Assembly (NCBI GenBank): GCA_037783545.1 | Contig: JBBELK010000534.1 | Location: 310,001 to 374,000, forward strand | Origin: Henricia sp. BOLD:AAB3569 | Lineage: Eukaryota > Echinodermata > Asteroidea > Spinulosida > Echinasteridae | Length of the DNA: 64,000 nucleotides | Direction: 5' to 3' | Shown here: positions 1 to 10,195 of the stretch, piece after piece | How positions within the stretch are numbered: position 1 is the stretch's first letter | Layout: the number at the start of each line of letters is the position of its first letter | Notes under the pieces: generated by a model | What the model saw: only the letters and a program-made list of their open reading frames with translations | What the model was told of the DNA's origin: nothing | Databases searched by the model: none | Translations under genes and position numbers: made by a program

Positions 1-859
1 TAATTTTAATTAGTTATGAAAATAGGCCATGGGCCAAAATCTGTAAGAGGCCTAGAAATCGAGTTTCGTTTTTACTTTTTAGGGGCAACTTTATTTTTTG
101 CTGAATAATATTTCACTTGTTCACATTTGAAATATCTGCTCGTAAACTAGAAATAAAGGTTAGAAAAATCGGCGATTTTGGTCGCTTTCTTGTACGGTTT
201 TTCTCAACCTCGATCTATCTATCCATTGCAAAATGCAGTATCGTGGCGGTAATCTGGACACGAGTTAGGATTACAGTAGACTGGTTCCCACTCCACCCTA
301 GCTGGCTGTGCCAGACATTTCGTGACTGTAACTATAAAGAGAAGTTGATTAAAGCCATTCAGCGGGAATTAGTTGAGAAGAATAACGAATTCGCTCAGGA
401 ATCGAATTGTGCTGGGTTTGAGCACTCACCCGGAGGCTGTGCTTGCGCTCGCGCTGCCTATCGTTTTCAGTATATTATATTCTGCCCGCGGTTTGGTGAT
501 TGTAGGAGCTATACCAAAATAACACTGTTCCAGATGTTCTGTTTAAATTTGACAGTTTGTGATCTCATTTTGTACCACGTAAAGTTCAATAAAATAATTT
601 TAAGCATATAGGCCTATAAGACTAGACAAGAAAAAGGGTGTTCGCAACATGAAAACGTGTAGCTACTGTCCTTTTCAGTGTATACATATAAAGTGTCATT
701 AGAGTGCTTGAATGAAGAAACCTTTGTGCTCTTATTATGCTTAAAAATGTTGAATTCGGACTAATTCACATAAAAACAGATTTTGCCCTTGAGACGCAAT
801 ACACGCCCCCGTACACGCAAAATAATTTTGTAATGTGTCATTAAGTTATAAACTTGGAC

Positions 860-980
860 GTTCGTCAGTATTGCGCGCGCGCCAAATTCGTGCCACGAAT
901 TACGCAGCTCCATCAGAAAAGGTATGGAACTGCGTATTTCGTGGGATGAACTTGGCGCGCGCGCATTGCTGACGAGCCTG
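860..980. mobile_element. GCTCGTCAGCAATGCGCGCG palindrome, copy 1
   Basis: A hairpin-forming element with arms of about 50 bp containing alternating GCGCGCGC, AAATTCGTGCCACGAA and TACGCAGCTCC, and a loop ATCAGAAAAGGTA. This is the most diverged copy of four. Confidence 0.85.
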
Positions 981-1627
981 CTGTGTCTTAAAAAAGAATT
1001 ACACCGTGTATCGTGTGTTAAAGTGTTTGTAAACTTATAAACTAAACATAGGCCGGGGTGGGGTGTTTCGGGCCGCGTTCCCCCAGCAAAAAATCCAGTG
1101 CCTCTCCAGATTCCCGCTAGAAAACAATAAAGGAAGTGCTATAAAATGGCAAGGAAAAATGCATGATAGGCCCCTAGCCGTACATGCATGTAATTTAACT
1201 TAAAAACGTGTCCCCGCGTCCCCCTTCACTATTAATGCCCTCGTTCCCCATTGACAAAACAAAGGTATTAATGGCAAAATGTCACTATTTTGACAAACAA
1301 ATTGGCAAACAAATCTCCAATAGGTATTGTTTCTCCTGTGTTAACCTATTGGGCCTACAATTTACAAGCAGCGAACATACGATTCGGATTCAACATTATT
1401 GAAACTGTGCACCATTTTATGTCAACTCTGAAAGCATTTGCAGGCACTATGGTCAAAATACTGTTTTTGACAAAAAACGGGCAAATCCTGAATCCTCCAA
1501 GTCCAACTAGCACAGGGTCATTTTACATTAATAATGTAAACAATTACGTGCAATGTGGATCAGCGGTTTCGGAATCACGGCATAGTATAAAGATCACTTA
1601 AAAAGTTAACACGATCGAATTCGATAC

Positions 1628-1720
1628 AAATAGCTCAATTGTAGGGCATCTGCACGTTGATCAGAAGGTCCGCAGTTCGAATCCTGGAGGAGTCAAGTTG
1701 CTTTTTACTGCATCCAGATT
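1628..1720 (+). repeat. tRNA-derived SINE-like head
   Basis: TAGCTCAATTGTAGGGCAT resembles a Pol III box A and GCAGTTCGAATCCTGG a box B, about 40 bp apart as in a tRNA. The acceptor stem does not pair well, so it is a SINE or tRNA pseudogene rather than a tRNA gene. Confidence 0.5.
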
Positions 1721-2345
1721 TCCGAAATTCATGGACATTTGTCAACATTTGTATCAAATTTATTCAACCCGGTGCGGCGGTTCCTGGATTATAATCCCTA
1801 AAAATAATCACTTATTCAAGTTAAGACGAAGGCGAAGCTTAATATTTCTAGGCCTCTTACAAAATTTGGCCCAACCCCTACATGTAGGCCTATAATGCGA
1901 TTGCAGTCACATAATTATTCATTGCTAATGGGGATAGACCTACTGACTGCGAATGGGTTCCTTTTTCATGTCAATATACACGTTGGTACGGCCAGGGCAC
2001 TGAGCTTTATTGGGCCAGGGTGGATCGGGATCCAGTCTATTGTAATCCTAACTCGTGTCCAGATTAACGCGACGACACTGCATTTTGCAGTGGCAGCGAT
2101 AGCTCGAGGTTGAACAAAACCGCGCGAGAAAGGGGCTTAAAGAGTCGATTTTTCTGACCTTTATTTCTAAGTTACGTGCAAATTGTTCAAATGTGAACAA
2201 GTAAAATATTATTCAGCATTTCTCAAACTACTTATATCCGAAAAAAGAAGTTGCCCCTAAAAAGTAAAAACGAAACTGCAAGATACGGGCCTTTGGCCCA
2301 TGGCCTAAAAAGGGTCTTGGGCCTATTTGCCTAATTTAAAAATAT

Positions 2346-2470
2346 GATTAGTCATGCGGGAAAATTAATTAGTCTTGCACAAAAATGTATTAGTCCTGCA
2401 GAAAAATGGATTAGTCTTGCAGGAAAATTAATTAGTCCTGCAGAAAAATTATTTAGTAATGTCAGTTAGT
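2346..2470. repeat. 21-bp tandem repeat ATTAGTCNTGCAGAAAAATNN
   Basis: About five and a half units of a 21-bp period, each starting ATTAGTC with CATGC, CTTGC or CCTGC and then an A-rich half. A degenerate relative of the same motif covers 3596-3900. Confidence 0.85.
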
Positions 2471-2932
2471 CAGCCTGACAAACTTACTTTGTCACGTGCA
2501 ATACACTGTGTGTTTGGTACTGATGATAACGGACTGAAATATGCCTACGCAGAATACGTGCAATGACTGCACGGTGTGTTTTGTTAATGCAACAAAGATA
2601 TCCGCATGCAGTTTGATGACGATAATGGGGACAACATAAATGGAAGAGGCAACGATGTACCCAGGAAAACATCCAGTTACTATTCGTAGCTTATTTTATA
2701 CACTTACTTCTAACTGCATGCAGCGAGGAAAGGAGTCCAACCTGGGCTGACCTAAAATTACGAATACGTACGGAGTTGTCCTTACACAAGTTACAGATCA
2801 TGACTATTTGTGTCAATACACGGATGTTGAGACCCGAGGCACGGCCTCAACTATATGTCTTTACTCCGACACACGACAAAGTTTGAAACATGCAAACCAA
2901 TGTTTGCTTCAGAAATCTCAGAGTCCCGCACA
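2471..2932. other. Gap between tandem repeat and TIR element
   Basis: No gene or clear repeat seen apart from tails of ATTAGTC-type sequence near 2471. The overlapping short ORFs have no recognisable content. Confidence 0.3.
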
Positions 2933-3378
2933 ATGCATAGTTCCGAGATTGCCCATGCAGTTAACCCCGCCCCTTAGATATTGTTGCTATGTGCTCACAA
3001 GCCATCGCAAAAAATGGCGTCACACAACGTACAAAGCAACGGGACTCGGCATGGAAAGCACAGATTCATTGGAGAAAACTCAAAAGTATTTATGTTTTGG
3101 GGTCGACAGTTACCGTAGCACACACTGAGCGAAAGGTTAGTAATGCAGGGATGACATATATTTCATAAAACTGCCCTTCTTACCTTTGAACAGCGAATCG
3201 CCCGACATTGAAACCAAAATTCACCCGGTCACTGGCGCGTACAACATACAAACTGTATGGGCAGGAAATCGCGTGATTTGTGTGATGATTGCATCACTTT
3301 GACCTATGTGGGCGCCGTCTGCTAGCTCTGTTGTGATTGGTCGCGGGTTCGGCTTGATTGACAGGTCGGAACTATGCA
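2933..3378. mobile_element. TGCATAGTTCCGA TIR element, copy 1
   Basis: Starts ATGCATAGTTCCGAGATTGC and ends GACAGGTCGGAACTATGCA. It shares the interior words TTAACCCCGCCCCTTAGATA and TTGTGATTGGTCGCGGGTTC with copies at 35045-35459 and 37143-37583. The 106-codon ORF over its left half occurs also in copy 37143 and is not a gene. Confidence 0.8.
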
Positions 3379-3595
3379 AAACCCGTCACACGCTTACCTT
3401 TCCAGAGTAACGTCACAGGAATGTTCAGTCCAGTAAAACACGACTTCATTTTACGGTGCGGTTCGCATGTAATGGCGTCGCACAGCTGAACGGAAACAAG
3501 AACTGAATATTTATTTTCCCACGACTGATTTCATGACTAACCTTTTATTACATTATCACTGGAAAGAATAATCACGCCAAAACTTAGTCTCGGCT

Positions 3596-3900
3596 GGATT
3601 ATTCTTGCCATTAGTAATGCAATCAAAAGTTAGTCATGCAATTAGTCATGGGAAAATAAATCGTCAGTTGTTTTACGTGACAATACAAATTAGTCAAAAG
3701 ACGATCATCACATTTGTCAGTCGTTCAAATTAGTCTTCCGCTAATATTAATTTGTCCTGCAAATTTCCAACCTCGTAATGCAAAAGTTTTAATTTGTCAT
3801 GCACCAACAAAGATTTGTCGTGCACCAACAAAAAGTTGTCAACTGACAAATTGTATACATGACTAATCATTTTGCCCTTGTTTGACTAATTTTCTACTGT
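3596..3900. repeat. Degenerate ATTAGTC/ATTTGTC repeat region
   Basis: Many scattered copies of TTAGTCATGCA, ATTTGTCATGCACCAACAAA and GACTAATT, less regular than at 2346-2470. Together these two tracts bracket the TIR element at 2933-3378. Confidence 0.6.
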
Positions 3901-3929
3901 GATTGACTAAAAAAGTTTTCAGTGTATAT

Positions 3930-4245
3930 GTCAGCTTAGTATACCTCATCCACGTTCCAAGAAAATGAAAAACTGTCGGTCTATGCTTCAAAGAAATTTT
4001 GCAAAGCCACCGTCCTATTTAGACTGGTTTCTTGCCTAAACTGCACGGAAGACGGAAGTCATTATACCACGGTAGTGTAGGGGTTTAGCTTCGCTACATG
4101 ACGACGGCCGTGTAAAAAAAAGTGCGCCTGCACAAGCATGTATATAAATTCATTTTCAATTATAATTTATAATAAAAGAAATATTTTAGGAGGAATCATT
4201 GCATTGGACAGTTGAAATCACTCCTATCTTCTATTTGAGTAAGTT
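3930..4245. repeat. Interspersed repeat shared with 13600-13880
   Basis: Words shared in order with 13600-13880: GTCAGCTTAGTATACCTCAT, TTCCAAGAAAATGAAAAA, TCAAAGAAATTTTGC, ATATAAATTCATTTTCAA and TCTTCTATTTGAGTAAG. Family unknown. Confidence 0.6.
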
Positions 4246-4469
4246 TGTTTGGTGTCAAATTGATTAAAGCTTTATAAATATAGTCTTGGCTCCAAGACCT
4301 TTGTCGTTTGTTTGGTCTCGTATAGCGCGCCGTCTGCGCGGTAGTTTCAGTCGATTAGGCCATGTTGTGTAATCGATTCTGCAGTGCGATTGTTTCGACG
4401 TTGGTATCGATTCTTACCTTTTTTTTATCAGACTTCGACAAAGGTCTTGCATATTTGTTCTGTGGCAGC
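4246..4469. other. Gap before the THAP relic
   Basis: No feature recognised. It contains GCGCGCCGTCTGCGCGG and is otherwise unremarkable. Confidence 0.3.
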
Positions 4470-5140
4470 TTAAAGAGGAAGAATCACCCTTGACAAAAAT
4501 CCAGCATCTAGGCTTTTTTCGATAGTCCAAACATCCCTCTTGCCGACGTGGATTATTATTAGTTTTTAATTGTCGGTTTTATGTGGATAAATTGCAAGCA
4601 AAGGTTCGCTTTTCGAAAATGAGATTTTCGCGATTTCTGAAACGCTCATTAGGTATTAATGATATGCGCGTGACCCCGTGACGCAATCCTGAGAAAGAGA
4701 AGTCAACACGATTCAATTTTTTGTTAGCTCCATACGTTAACACGCAAAAAACTTGGAAAACCGTCTCTGTTAGATGGTGTTTTTTGAAGAATTTTGTTGG
4801 TCCAAAAAGCCAAAGATATGCCCAGTAGCTGCGTGGTTGTATGTTTTACCAGACACTATGGAAAAAAAGAGCAGAAATATTTTATTTTATATTACCAAGA
4901 GAGAGAAAAATGAGTCGCTCATTCTATAACTTGTACGGCCGATGTTCAAACACGCGGGAACTACGCCCGCAGGGGACCGTACCATGCTGTATACAGACCG
5001 CTGTGAATGCCATTCGTTCCGTGACAAAACCACCCGTCGCAATGCACCAGTATTTACTTCAAAAGAGCTACATTGTGAGCCACAATTTCATCGTTTTTTA
5101 ACAAAACAGGTAATAGTAGATTCTTGTCATATTACATGAA
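4470..5140 (+). pseudogene. Broken THAP-domain protein relic, possibly the 5' end of a Kolobok- or P-type transposon
   Basis: An ATG at 4818 opens a 31-codon frame whose start, MPSSCVVV followed by C, then RHYGKKE, matches the N-terminus of THAP zinc-finger domains. It is closed by TGA at 4911-4913. The expected later part of the domain, a phenylalanine-rich strand followed by PRER and basic residues, lies in the next frame from about 4885, so at least one frameshift has occurred. The conserved Trp and final Cys/His ligands are not clearly present. The sequence from 4470 begins TTAAAGAGGAAGAATCACCC, which looks like a TTAA-flanked transposon end, and a CAG/GTAATA donor-like site lies at 5107-5115. 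THAP domains bind DNA in transposases and in transcription factors. A relic of a cellular THAP gene is the alternative. Confidence 0.45.
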
Positions 5141-5464
5141 GTGTTCTTCACGTTTGTATTTTGAAGTACAAGGACAAAACAGGCATGATAAACATTCACT
5201 TCGTTTATTTTCCATTCAATACTGCACAGGCCGTTTTTTATGTTTCTCAGGATGACGTCAAAACCCTGTTGATAAACAAGCCAAGTGACCTCGAGCGTTT
5301 TAGAATTTCGGGTGAAGAGGGTCGGAACTGCTTTACGTTTTAAGCAAAAGCCTGTCGATTTTTTTTGAAAAACAAGTTGTGATGGTGTTGTAGACACATA
5401 CACCTCCATGATAAACAGAAAAACAAAAAAAATGTGGAAGGGGGGATTCTAGCTGTTTAACTGT
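5141..5464. other. Gap before the first Mutator-like MITE
   Basis: No feature recognised. Overlapping small ORFs occur on both strands without conserved motifs. Confidence 0.3.
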
Positions 5465-5802
5465 TAGACTGGTTCCTGTCCACATATTCCACATAGGAGA
5501 ATATAAGGACAGGTAAAGGGCGCTTCATCATGATCTGTGATTGGTCGTCTTTGCGCGTGCGCGTTGTGTGTTTTATATTTAAAAATTGGCGAAGCCCTTT
5601 GCTTTAGGCGATGTACTTTATTTACATTTGGATATGTTCGACACGCACGGCTGAGTTACAAATGTCAATGCAAAATATACGCACTTACTAAAAAGAATAA
5701 TAATAATAACCACGTGACCACGGGCAGATTTCTGCCCGTCATGGCCGCCCTTTACCGATCCTTATATTTTCGCAATAAGCGATAGGATCGGGAACCAATA
5801 TA
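5465..5802 (+). mobile_element. TAGACTGGTTCCCG MITE, copy 1
   Basis: About 338 bp, TIR TAGACTGGTTCCTG and CGGGAACCAATATA. It is flanked by TTTAACTGT and CTGAACTGT, a diverged 9-bp duplication. The interior has CGACACGCACGGC, AACCACGTGAC and the short inverse CTGCCCGT/ACGGGCAG. The 82- and 106-codon ORFs here are repeat artefacts. Confidence 0.85.
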
Positions 5803-6028
5803 CTGAACTGTGTCCTTTTTTGAGCCAATATTCCCCCGAAAAGCCGGGGAGCCAATCAGCGATCGAGATAGGGTGAGCTCGTGTTTTATTCATTGCGATT
5901 TGAAACCGTAACAGTGCACACGTACGTGTAGCCTTTTGGCCAAGCTTTATGGCTTTGGGGTTATATTGTTTGGTAAAATGTGGGATAACTGAGCGTATTG
6001 AGCAGAGTATATAAAGGCTGGGCGAACG

Positions 6029-6376
6029 TAGTCTAGTACCCGGACCAACATTTTTTACTAGACTGATTTTAAGGTCCGGCAACCGCCAATTCCGCCATTT
6101 TGAAACAGGAGGAATTCCTCCTTTTTCCGAAGGTTCCCGAAGTTACCCGAATGCACGTCCGGTCGTCCGGACGTTATCGTTAATCGTCGGGTACGATTCG
6201 TGGACAGTGTTTCGCCGCGTGTTTATTTTACGATGATGCAGACAAGGTTTGAATTTGAATTTTGATGCTATAATGGGCATGTGTTTTATTTGCCAAATAT
6301 GGAATAACCCTTTTCAAATTGTTATACACTCTTTTGAAAATTAACGGTTATGCGCTCCTAAAATTAAAGGTTATAC
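6029..6376 (+). mobile_element. TAGTCTGGTACCCGGACC element, truncated copy
   Basis: Begins TAGTCTAGTACCCGGACC and follows the element at 40475-40978 closely (CCGCCATTTTGAAACAGGAG, CCGAAGTTACCCGAATGCAC, GAAAATTAACGGTTATG) until the foldback hairpin at 6377 interrupts it. The right end is missing here. Confidence 0.75.
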
Positions 6377-6573
6377 GGGCGTCTAGGGGTGGAATTTTTG
6401 AGATAACTGTCGAAAATAGTGGTTACGGTATTGCGTGAAGCCGAGCGTGCATGGCGTTGCCAGTCATGGGACTCACTACCCATGACTGGCGACGCCATGC
6501 ACGCACGGCTTCACGCAATACCGTAACCACAGATTTTTGACAGTTATCTCAAAAATTCCACCCCTAGACGCCC
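6377..6573. repeat. 197-bp near-perfect hairpin
   Basis: Left arm 6377-6470 (GGGCGTCTAGGGGTGGAATT ... CCAGTCATGGG) and right arm 6479-6573 (CCCATGACTGG ... AATTCCACCCCTAGACGCCC) pair over about 94 bp with only a few mismatches, around the 8-nt loop ACTCACTA. A transcript from either strand would fold into one long stem. Confidence 0.9.
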
Positions 6574-6870
6574 ATATAAGCCCCATACAGATATTCAGTA
6601 GGTTGAATCTGTATCTGAACTCTATATTACCAGTTATCATTTTGTTTTAAAAACACAAATTCACCGTGTTTTACGAGTTTGAAACTAAGGGCCAAACGCG
6701 TTACTCGCCATATACATGTGTACGTATAATCGACTCAATTCACTTCTGCCTATCACGTCCGTTATGCGCATGCGTGCATAAAATTAGAACGAACTGGCTA
6801 CTGCTACATTATTCATTACATGCAAGTAGTTGACCCGAACGTGCAACGTCACAAGATAATTACGCTACCC

Positions 6871-7217
6871 TAGATTGGTTCCCGATCCCTATAGATTGGT
6901 TCGCTTATTGCGAAAATATAGGGATCGGTAAAGGGCAGCCATGACGGGCAGAATTCTGCCCGTCACGTGGTTATTATTATTATTTTTTTAGTAAGTGCGC
7001 AGATTTTGCATTGACATTTGTAACTTGGCCGTGCGTGTCGAACATATCCAATTATGTAAATAAAGTACATTACCTAAAGCAAAGGGTTTGGCCTATTTTT
7101 AAATATAAAAAACCACAATGCGCACGCGCAAAGACGACCAATTACAGATCAAGATGAAGCGCCCTTTACCTGTCCTTATATTCTCCTGTGTGGAATATGT
7201 GGACGGGAACCAGTCTA
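6871..7217 (-). mobile_element. TAGACTGGTTCCCG MITE, copy 2 (inverted)
   Basis: 347 bp, TIRs TAGATTGGTTCCCG and CGGGAACCAGTCTA, flanked by a perfect 10-bp duplication TACGCTACCC (6861-6870 and 7218-7227). The orientation is opposite to copies 1 and 3. The duplication length points to a Mutator-like (9-10 bp) or Merlin-like (8-9 bp) superfamily. Confidence 0.92.
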
Positions 7218-7227
7218 TACGCTACCC

Positions 7228-8602
7228 GCGCCCCACTCTACACGTAAACATTTTGAAAACAGATCGAAAACAAACTGTCAACTGAGCCAATGAGCGCTAG
7301 GTACCTGTTTTGCACGCGCGCGTGTACATGCAAGTCACCTACAGTTTCCACAGGAGAAAACGACCAATCACATCGCCTTCGGCCTTGTGGACTCGTTCAT
7401 TATCAATGTAGGTACTGGTACGGCATTTACTTCGAAAATACCCCATTGAGCTCCATGTAAATGCGCTTTAATTTGACAAATTGTTTATTACATCCAAGTT
7501 TTATACGGAAGGAATATAATTTCCATTTGATTTGATTTATTTGCTGTTTAATTTACCGAGTGAATTCAAAAGCGTAAGCCTATCTCCCTTGTTTGTAGAA
7601 GCTCACGACGCAATTTGCATAGGGTGACCTGCAGGTGACTGGCTGATTTCTGCTACCGAATTCGGTAGCGATTATAAAGAAAAACATAAGAATTGTCTCG
7701 CAGTTCGAAAAAGGCCAAGTGAATGAGACACTCGGCGTGTGTAGACTCTACTCAAGTCACCAAATCGCCCAAATTCACGAGGCCTTGTCAAAAGGCTAAC
7801 GTACTTACGTGCGGACATGTACGCACAGCGAGTACGCACCAGCGCATAGCCTTGATCAAAGCGTTGGGCTTGTCTTTTAGACGGCCCGCTGAATATAAAA
7901 CAAAGCGCTTACCAACTACGGCATCTGTTGCACGTATTGGCTCACAGCGCCCTGCGCTACGACTATGCACATATGCACATCGGTACAGTCCGTAACCCAA
8001 CTCTTTCGAGCTAGGCCAGGCCGTACGCAGCTAGTACGCAGTGTGTACGCAGCCAGTGTTGCCGTACGGGTTTACTACGGAAGCCGTTATCTCAGCTCAC
8101 AGTGCTAGTGGCTCGTTTTGATGCCGTGTGCAGTTTGCATGTGCTAGACCCAATATTCTCTCGTACAGCAAAAAACCTGGAGACGGCCTTGGTCAAGGCT
8201 AACCAGTATATATGCATCCTGAGATCTCAGGGAATTTCCACTCTGCAAAGCGACGTGAAAATACCCTGAGGAAATACACGCAAATCTGTGGAGCGAGCCG
8301 GCTGTTGTCTCGAGCCAACTCACGCCCGAGTCATTTTGATGTAATTTAATCAATTCGGTCATGTTTATGCCGAAAAGAAACAATTTCTATACTTTCCAGA
8401 AATTGTATTGGGTTCCGTTCCTTATGACTGTCCCATTCCTACCAAACTTTCGAACGACGAACCTTATTTACTCCGCAGTTTTTCAAATTAATAACAGGGA
8501 TGCATGCTGACGAATGTAATGGAACGGATTCCCCGGTATGCTTTAAATAGCAGCCAATCGCCGACGCGGACAACGGCCAGCATTACCGAGTACATGTATC
8601 AC
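7228..8602. other. Unannotated gap of 1.4 kb
   Basis: No gene recognised. A segment at about 8020-8075 repeats the word GTACGCAG. The minus strand around 7900-7925 has TTTTATATTC and a GTTG/GTAAGC donor-like site, too weak to call. Two 70-90-codon ORFs overlap on opposite strands and show no motifs. Confidence 0.3.
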
Positions 8603-8951
8603 TAGACTGGTTCCCGTCCACATATTCCACATAGGAGAATATAAGGACAGGTGAAGGGCGCTTCATCTTGATATATGATTGGTCGTATTTGCGCGTGCGC
8701 ATTGTGTGTTTTATATTTAAAAGTTGGCGAAGCCCTTTGCTTCAGGCAATGTACTTTATTTACATAATTGGATATGTTCGACACGCACGGCCAAGTTACA
8801 AATGTCAATGCAAAATCTGCGCACTTACTAAAAAAATAAAAATAATAATAACCACGTGATGGGCAGAATTCTGCCCGTCATGGCTGCCCTTTACCGACCC
8901 CTATATTTTCGCATTAGGCGAACCAATCTATAGGGATCGGGAACCAATCTA
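8603..8951 (+). mobile_element. TAGACTGGTTCCCG MITE, copy 3
   Basis: 349 bp, TIRs TAGACTGGTTCCCG and CGGGAACCAATCTA, flanked by ATGTATCAC and ATGTACCAC, a 9-bp duplication with one mismatch. It aligns with copies 1 and 2 over its full length. Confidence 0.92.
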
Positions 8952-9180
8952 ATGTACCACATGCGTGCACGGTGTTTACAATCTGCGCGCGTTACATTTG
9001 AATGCCTGCAATCATGCTGCAATGCACTGCAAGCGTCCTGATTGGTCCAGCAGAGGCGACAAGATTTCTGTCGCTAGTCCCACCGCCAAATGGGGCCTTT
9101 TTTTTCAACAGGGCCACTGTACGCAGGAGTTAGGGAGTGCGTTAAAGGGGCACTGTTGCGAGAGGATGGTATATATGGGG

Positions 9181-9308
9181 CAGGCTCGTCAGCAATGCGC
9201 GCGCGCCAAATTCGTGCCACGAAATACGCAGCTCCGTAGCAAAGGCATGGAGCTGCGTGTTTCGTGGCACGAATTTGGCGCGCGCGCATTGCTGACGAGC
9301 TTGTGCCT
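9181..9308. mobile_element. GCTCGTCAGCAATGCGCGCG palindrome, copy 2
   Basis: The cleanest copy. The left arm runs through GCGCGCGCCAAATTCGTGCC, ACGAAATACGCAGCTCC and the right arm is the near-exact inverse. The loop is GTAGCAAAGGCAT. The ORFs on both strands over this segment only reflect the GC-rich palindrome. Confidence 0.9.
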
Positions 9309-9499
9309 TTAGGTATTCCAAAAAGCAAACAAATTGAAAATAGTTACAGTCGAACTTTGACAATAACACCACTTTTGTTACGTTCTGCTTATAACAAGGA
9401 CAGTTATAGGTCCCAGTCCTTTGTTTTTCATTGTTTCCATTCCTGATAATACAAGGTTCCTGTTATAACAAGGCAATCTTCAAAATTCCAAGGACTCCT

Positions 9500-9872
9500 T
9501 ATTAAACACAGATCATTTGACTGGAAAACTTTTAAAAACAGGAACAACAGCATCACATAACTAAAGAATAATGTTGATAAACTGCCTGGTAGAAATTTCA
9601 GCCACATATAGATGCAGTAATACTTCAAAAAACCTAAAAATACATGCATGGTTTTTGTGCATATAAAATGAATGGTAAAAAAGGTTGTCTGCAGACTTTT
9701 TAAAAAAAAGCACCTTCAGTAGTGGCAATTCTCTCGCAAAAGTACTATTATACACGGTAAAATAATGTGGTGTTTGTTACCATTGATATCGATACTTTTA
9801 GTCAGGTTTTTCTTGTCAACTCGTGAAGTAAAACTTTGGGTAATTGCAAATGATGTATTGGGGGCTTTTACG
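9500..9872 (+). mobile_element. TTAAAGACAG ... ACCTTCAGTTGGCAATTTCT MITE family, copy 1
   Basis: About 370 bp. Characteristic words in order: AAAACTTTTAAAAACAGGAA, GATAAACTGCC, TTTCAGCCACATA, ATACATGCATGGTTTTTGTG, TGGTGTTTGTTACCATTG, TTCTTGTCAACTCGTGAAGT, CAAATGATGTATTGGGG. This is the commonest family in the window, with about ten copies (also 11425, 23148, 25068, 29625, 31978, 34765, 50868, 51530, 56652). Confidence 0.85.
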
Positions 9873-9898
9873 ACGTTCGACTGTATTCTTATTTCCAG

Positions 9899-10152
9899 GC
9901 GTTAATTTCAAAGTGGGTGAGCTGGCCGAAATACCATGCAAGTGGATAGACTACGCCTATTTCTACTTGGCAGACACCGGATTCGACAATCCTAGGTGCG
10001 ATTATTACATGAATCTTGACCTAAGAGTCGAGATAGATGCGTACTGCAATAGCAGGCCGGGGCCGTGTTCGTTCAAAGTAGACGAAGTGCTCGGGAAAAA
10101 GGTTAACCCTAGTTGCGTCGCGTCTTTCGATGTCGGCTACGTCTGCTTTTAG
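9899..10152 (+). CDS. Isolated cysteine-rich terminal exon, weakly like a SUEL/rhamnose-binding lectin domain
   Basis: An acceptor, TATTCTTATTTCCAG (ends 9898), precedes 84 codons with clearly protein-like composition ending in TAG. The reading includes IPCKWIDYAYFYLAD, NPRCDYY, VEIDAYCNSRPGPCSF, NPSC and FDVGYVCF. The spacing of Cys residues and the final hydrophobic-Tyr-x-Cys end recall the C-terminal half of SUEL-type lectin domains, but the usual FGDPC and YLEV words are altered, so the family is tentative. The stop is followed by GTAGGT. No partner exon is seen upstream in the window, and a MITE ends 26 bp before the acceptor. It could be the last exon of a gene whose start lies further upstream, or a captured or dead exon. 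Confidence 0.4.
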
Positions 10153-10195
10153 GTAGGTATTAAACCAAACTTAGGATGGGAAAAAAATCGTTTTG

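Larger units (their letters stand above)
3..2342. repeat. 2.3-kb foldback structure with about 300-bp arms
   Basis: The left arm, 3-305, and the right arm, about 2015-2342, are inverted copies: GGCCATGGGCCAAAATCT versus ATGGCCTAAAAAGG, TTTTTAGGGGCAAC versus GTTGCCCCTAAAAA, TTCACTTGTTCACATTTGAA versus TTCAAATGTGAACAAGTAAA, GACACGAGTTAGGATTACA versus TGTAATCCTAACTCGTGTC. Inside lie the palindrome at 860-980 and a tRNA-like SINE head near 1630. The 164-codon and 72-codon ORFs in the arms are artefacts of the repeat. Confidence 0.8.

Noticed and set aside
2808..3128. 106-codon ORF and its copy at 37123-37398
   Set aside because: Both lie in copies of the same TIR element and carry no transposase motif.
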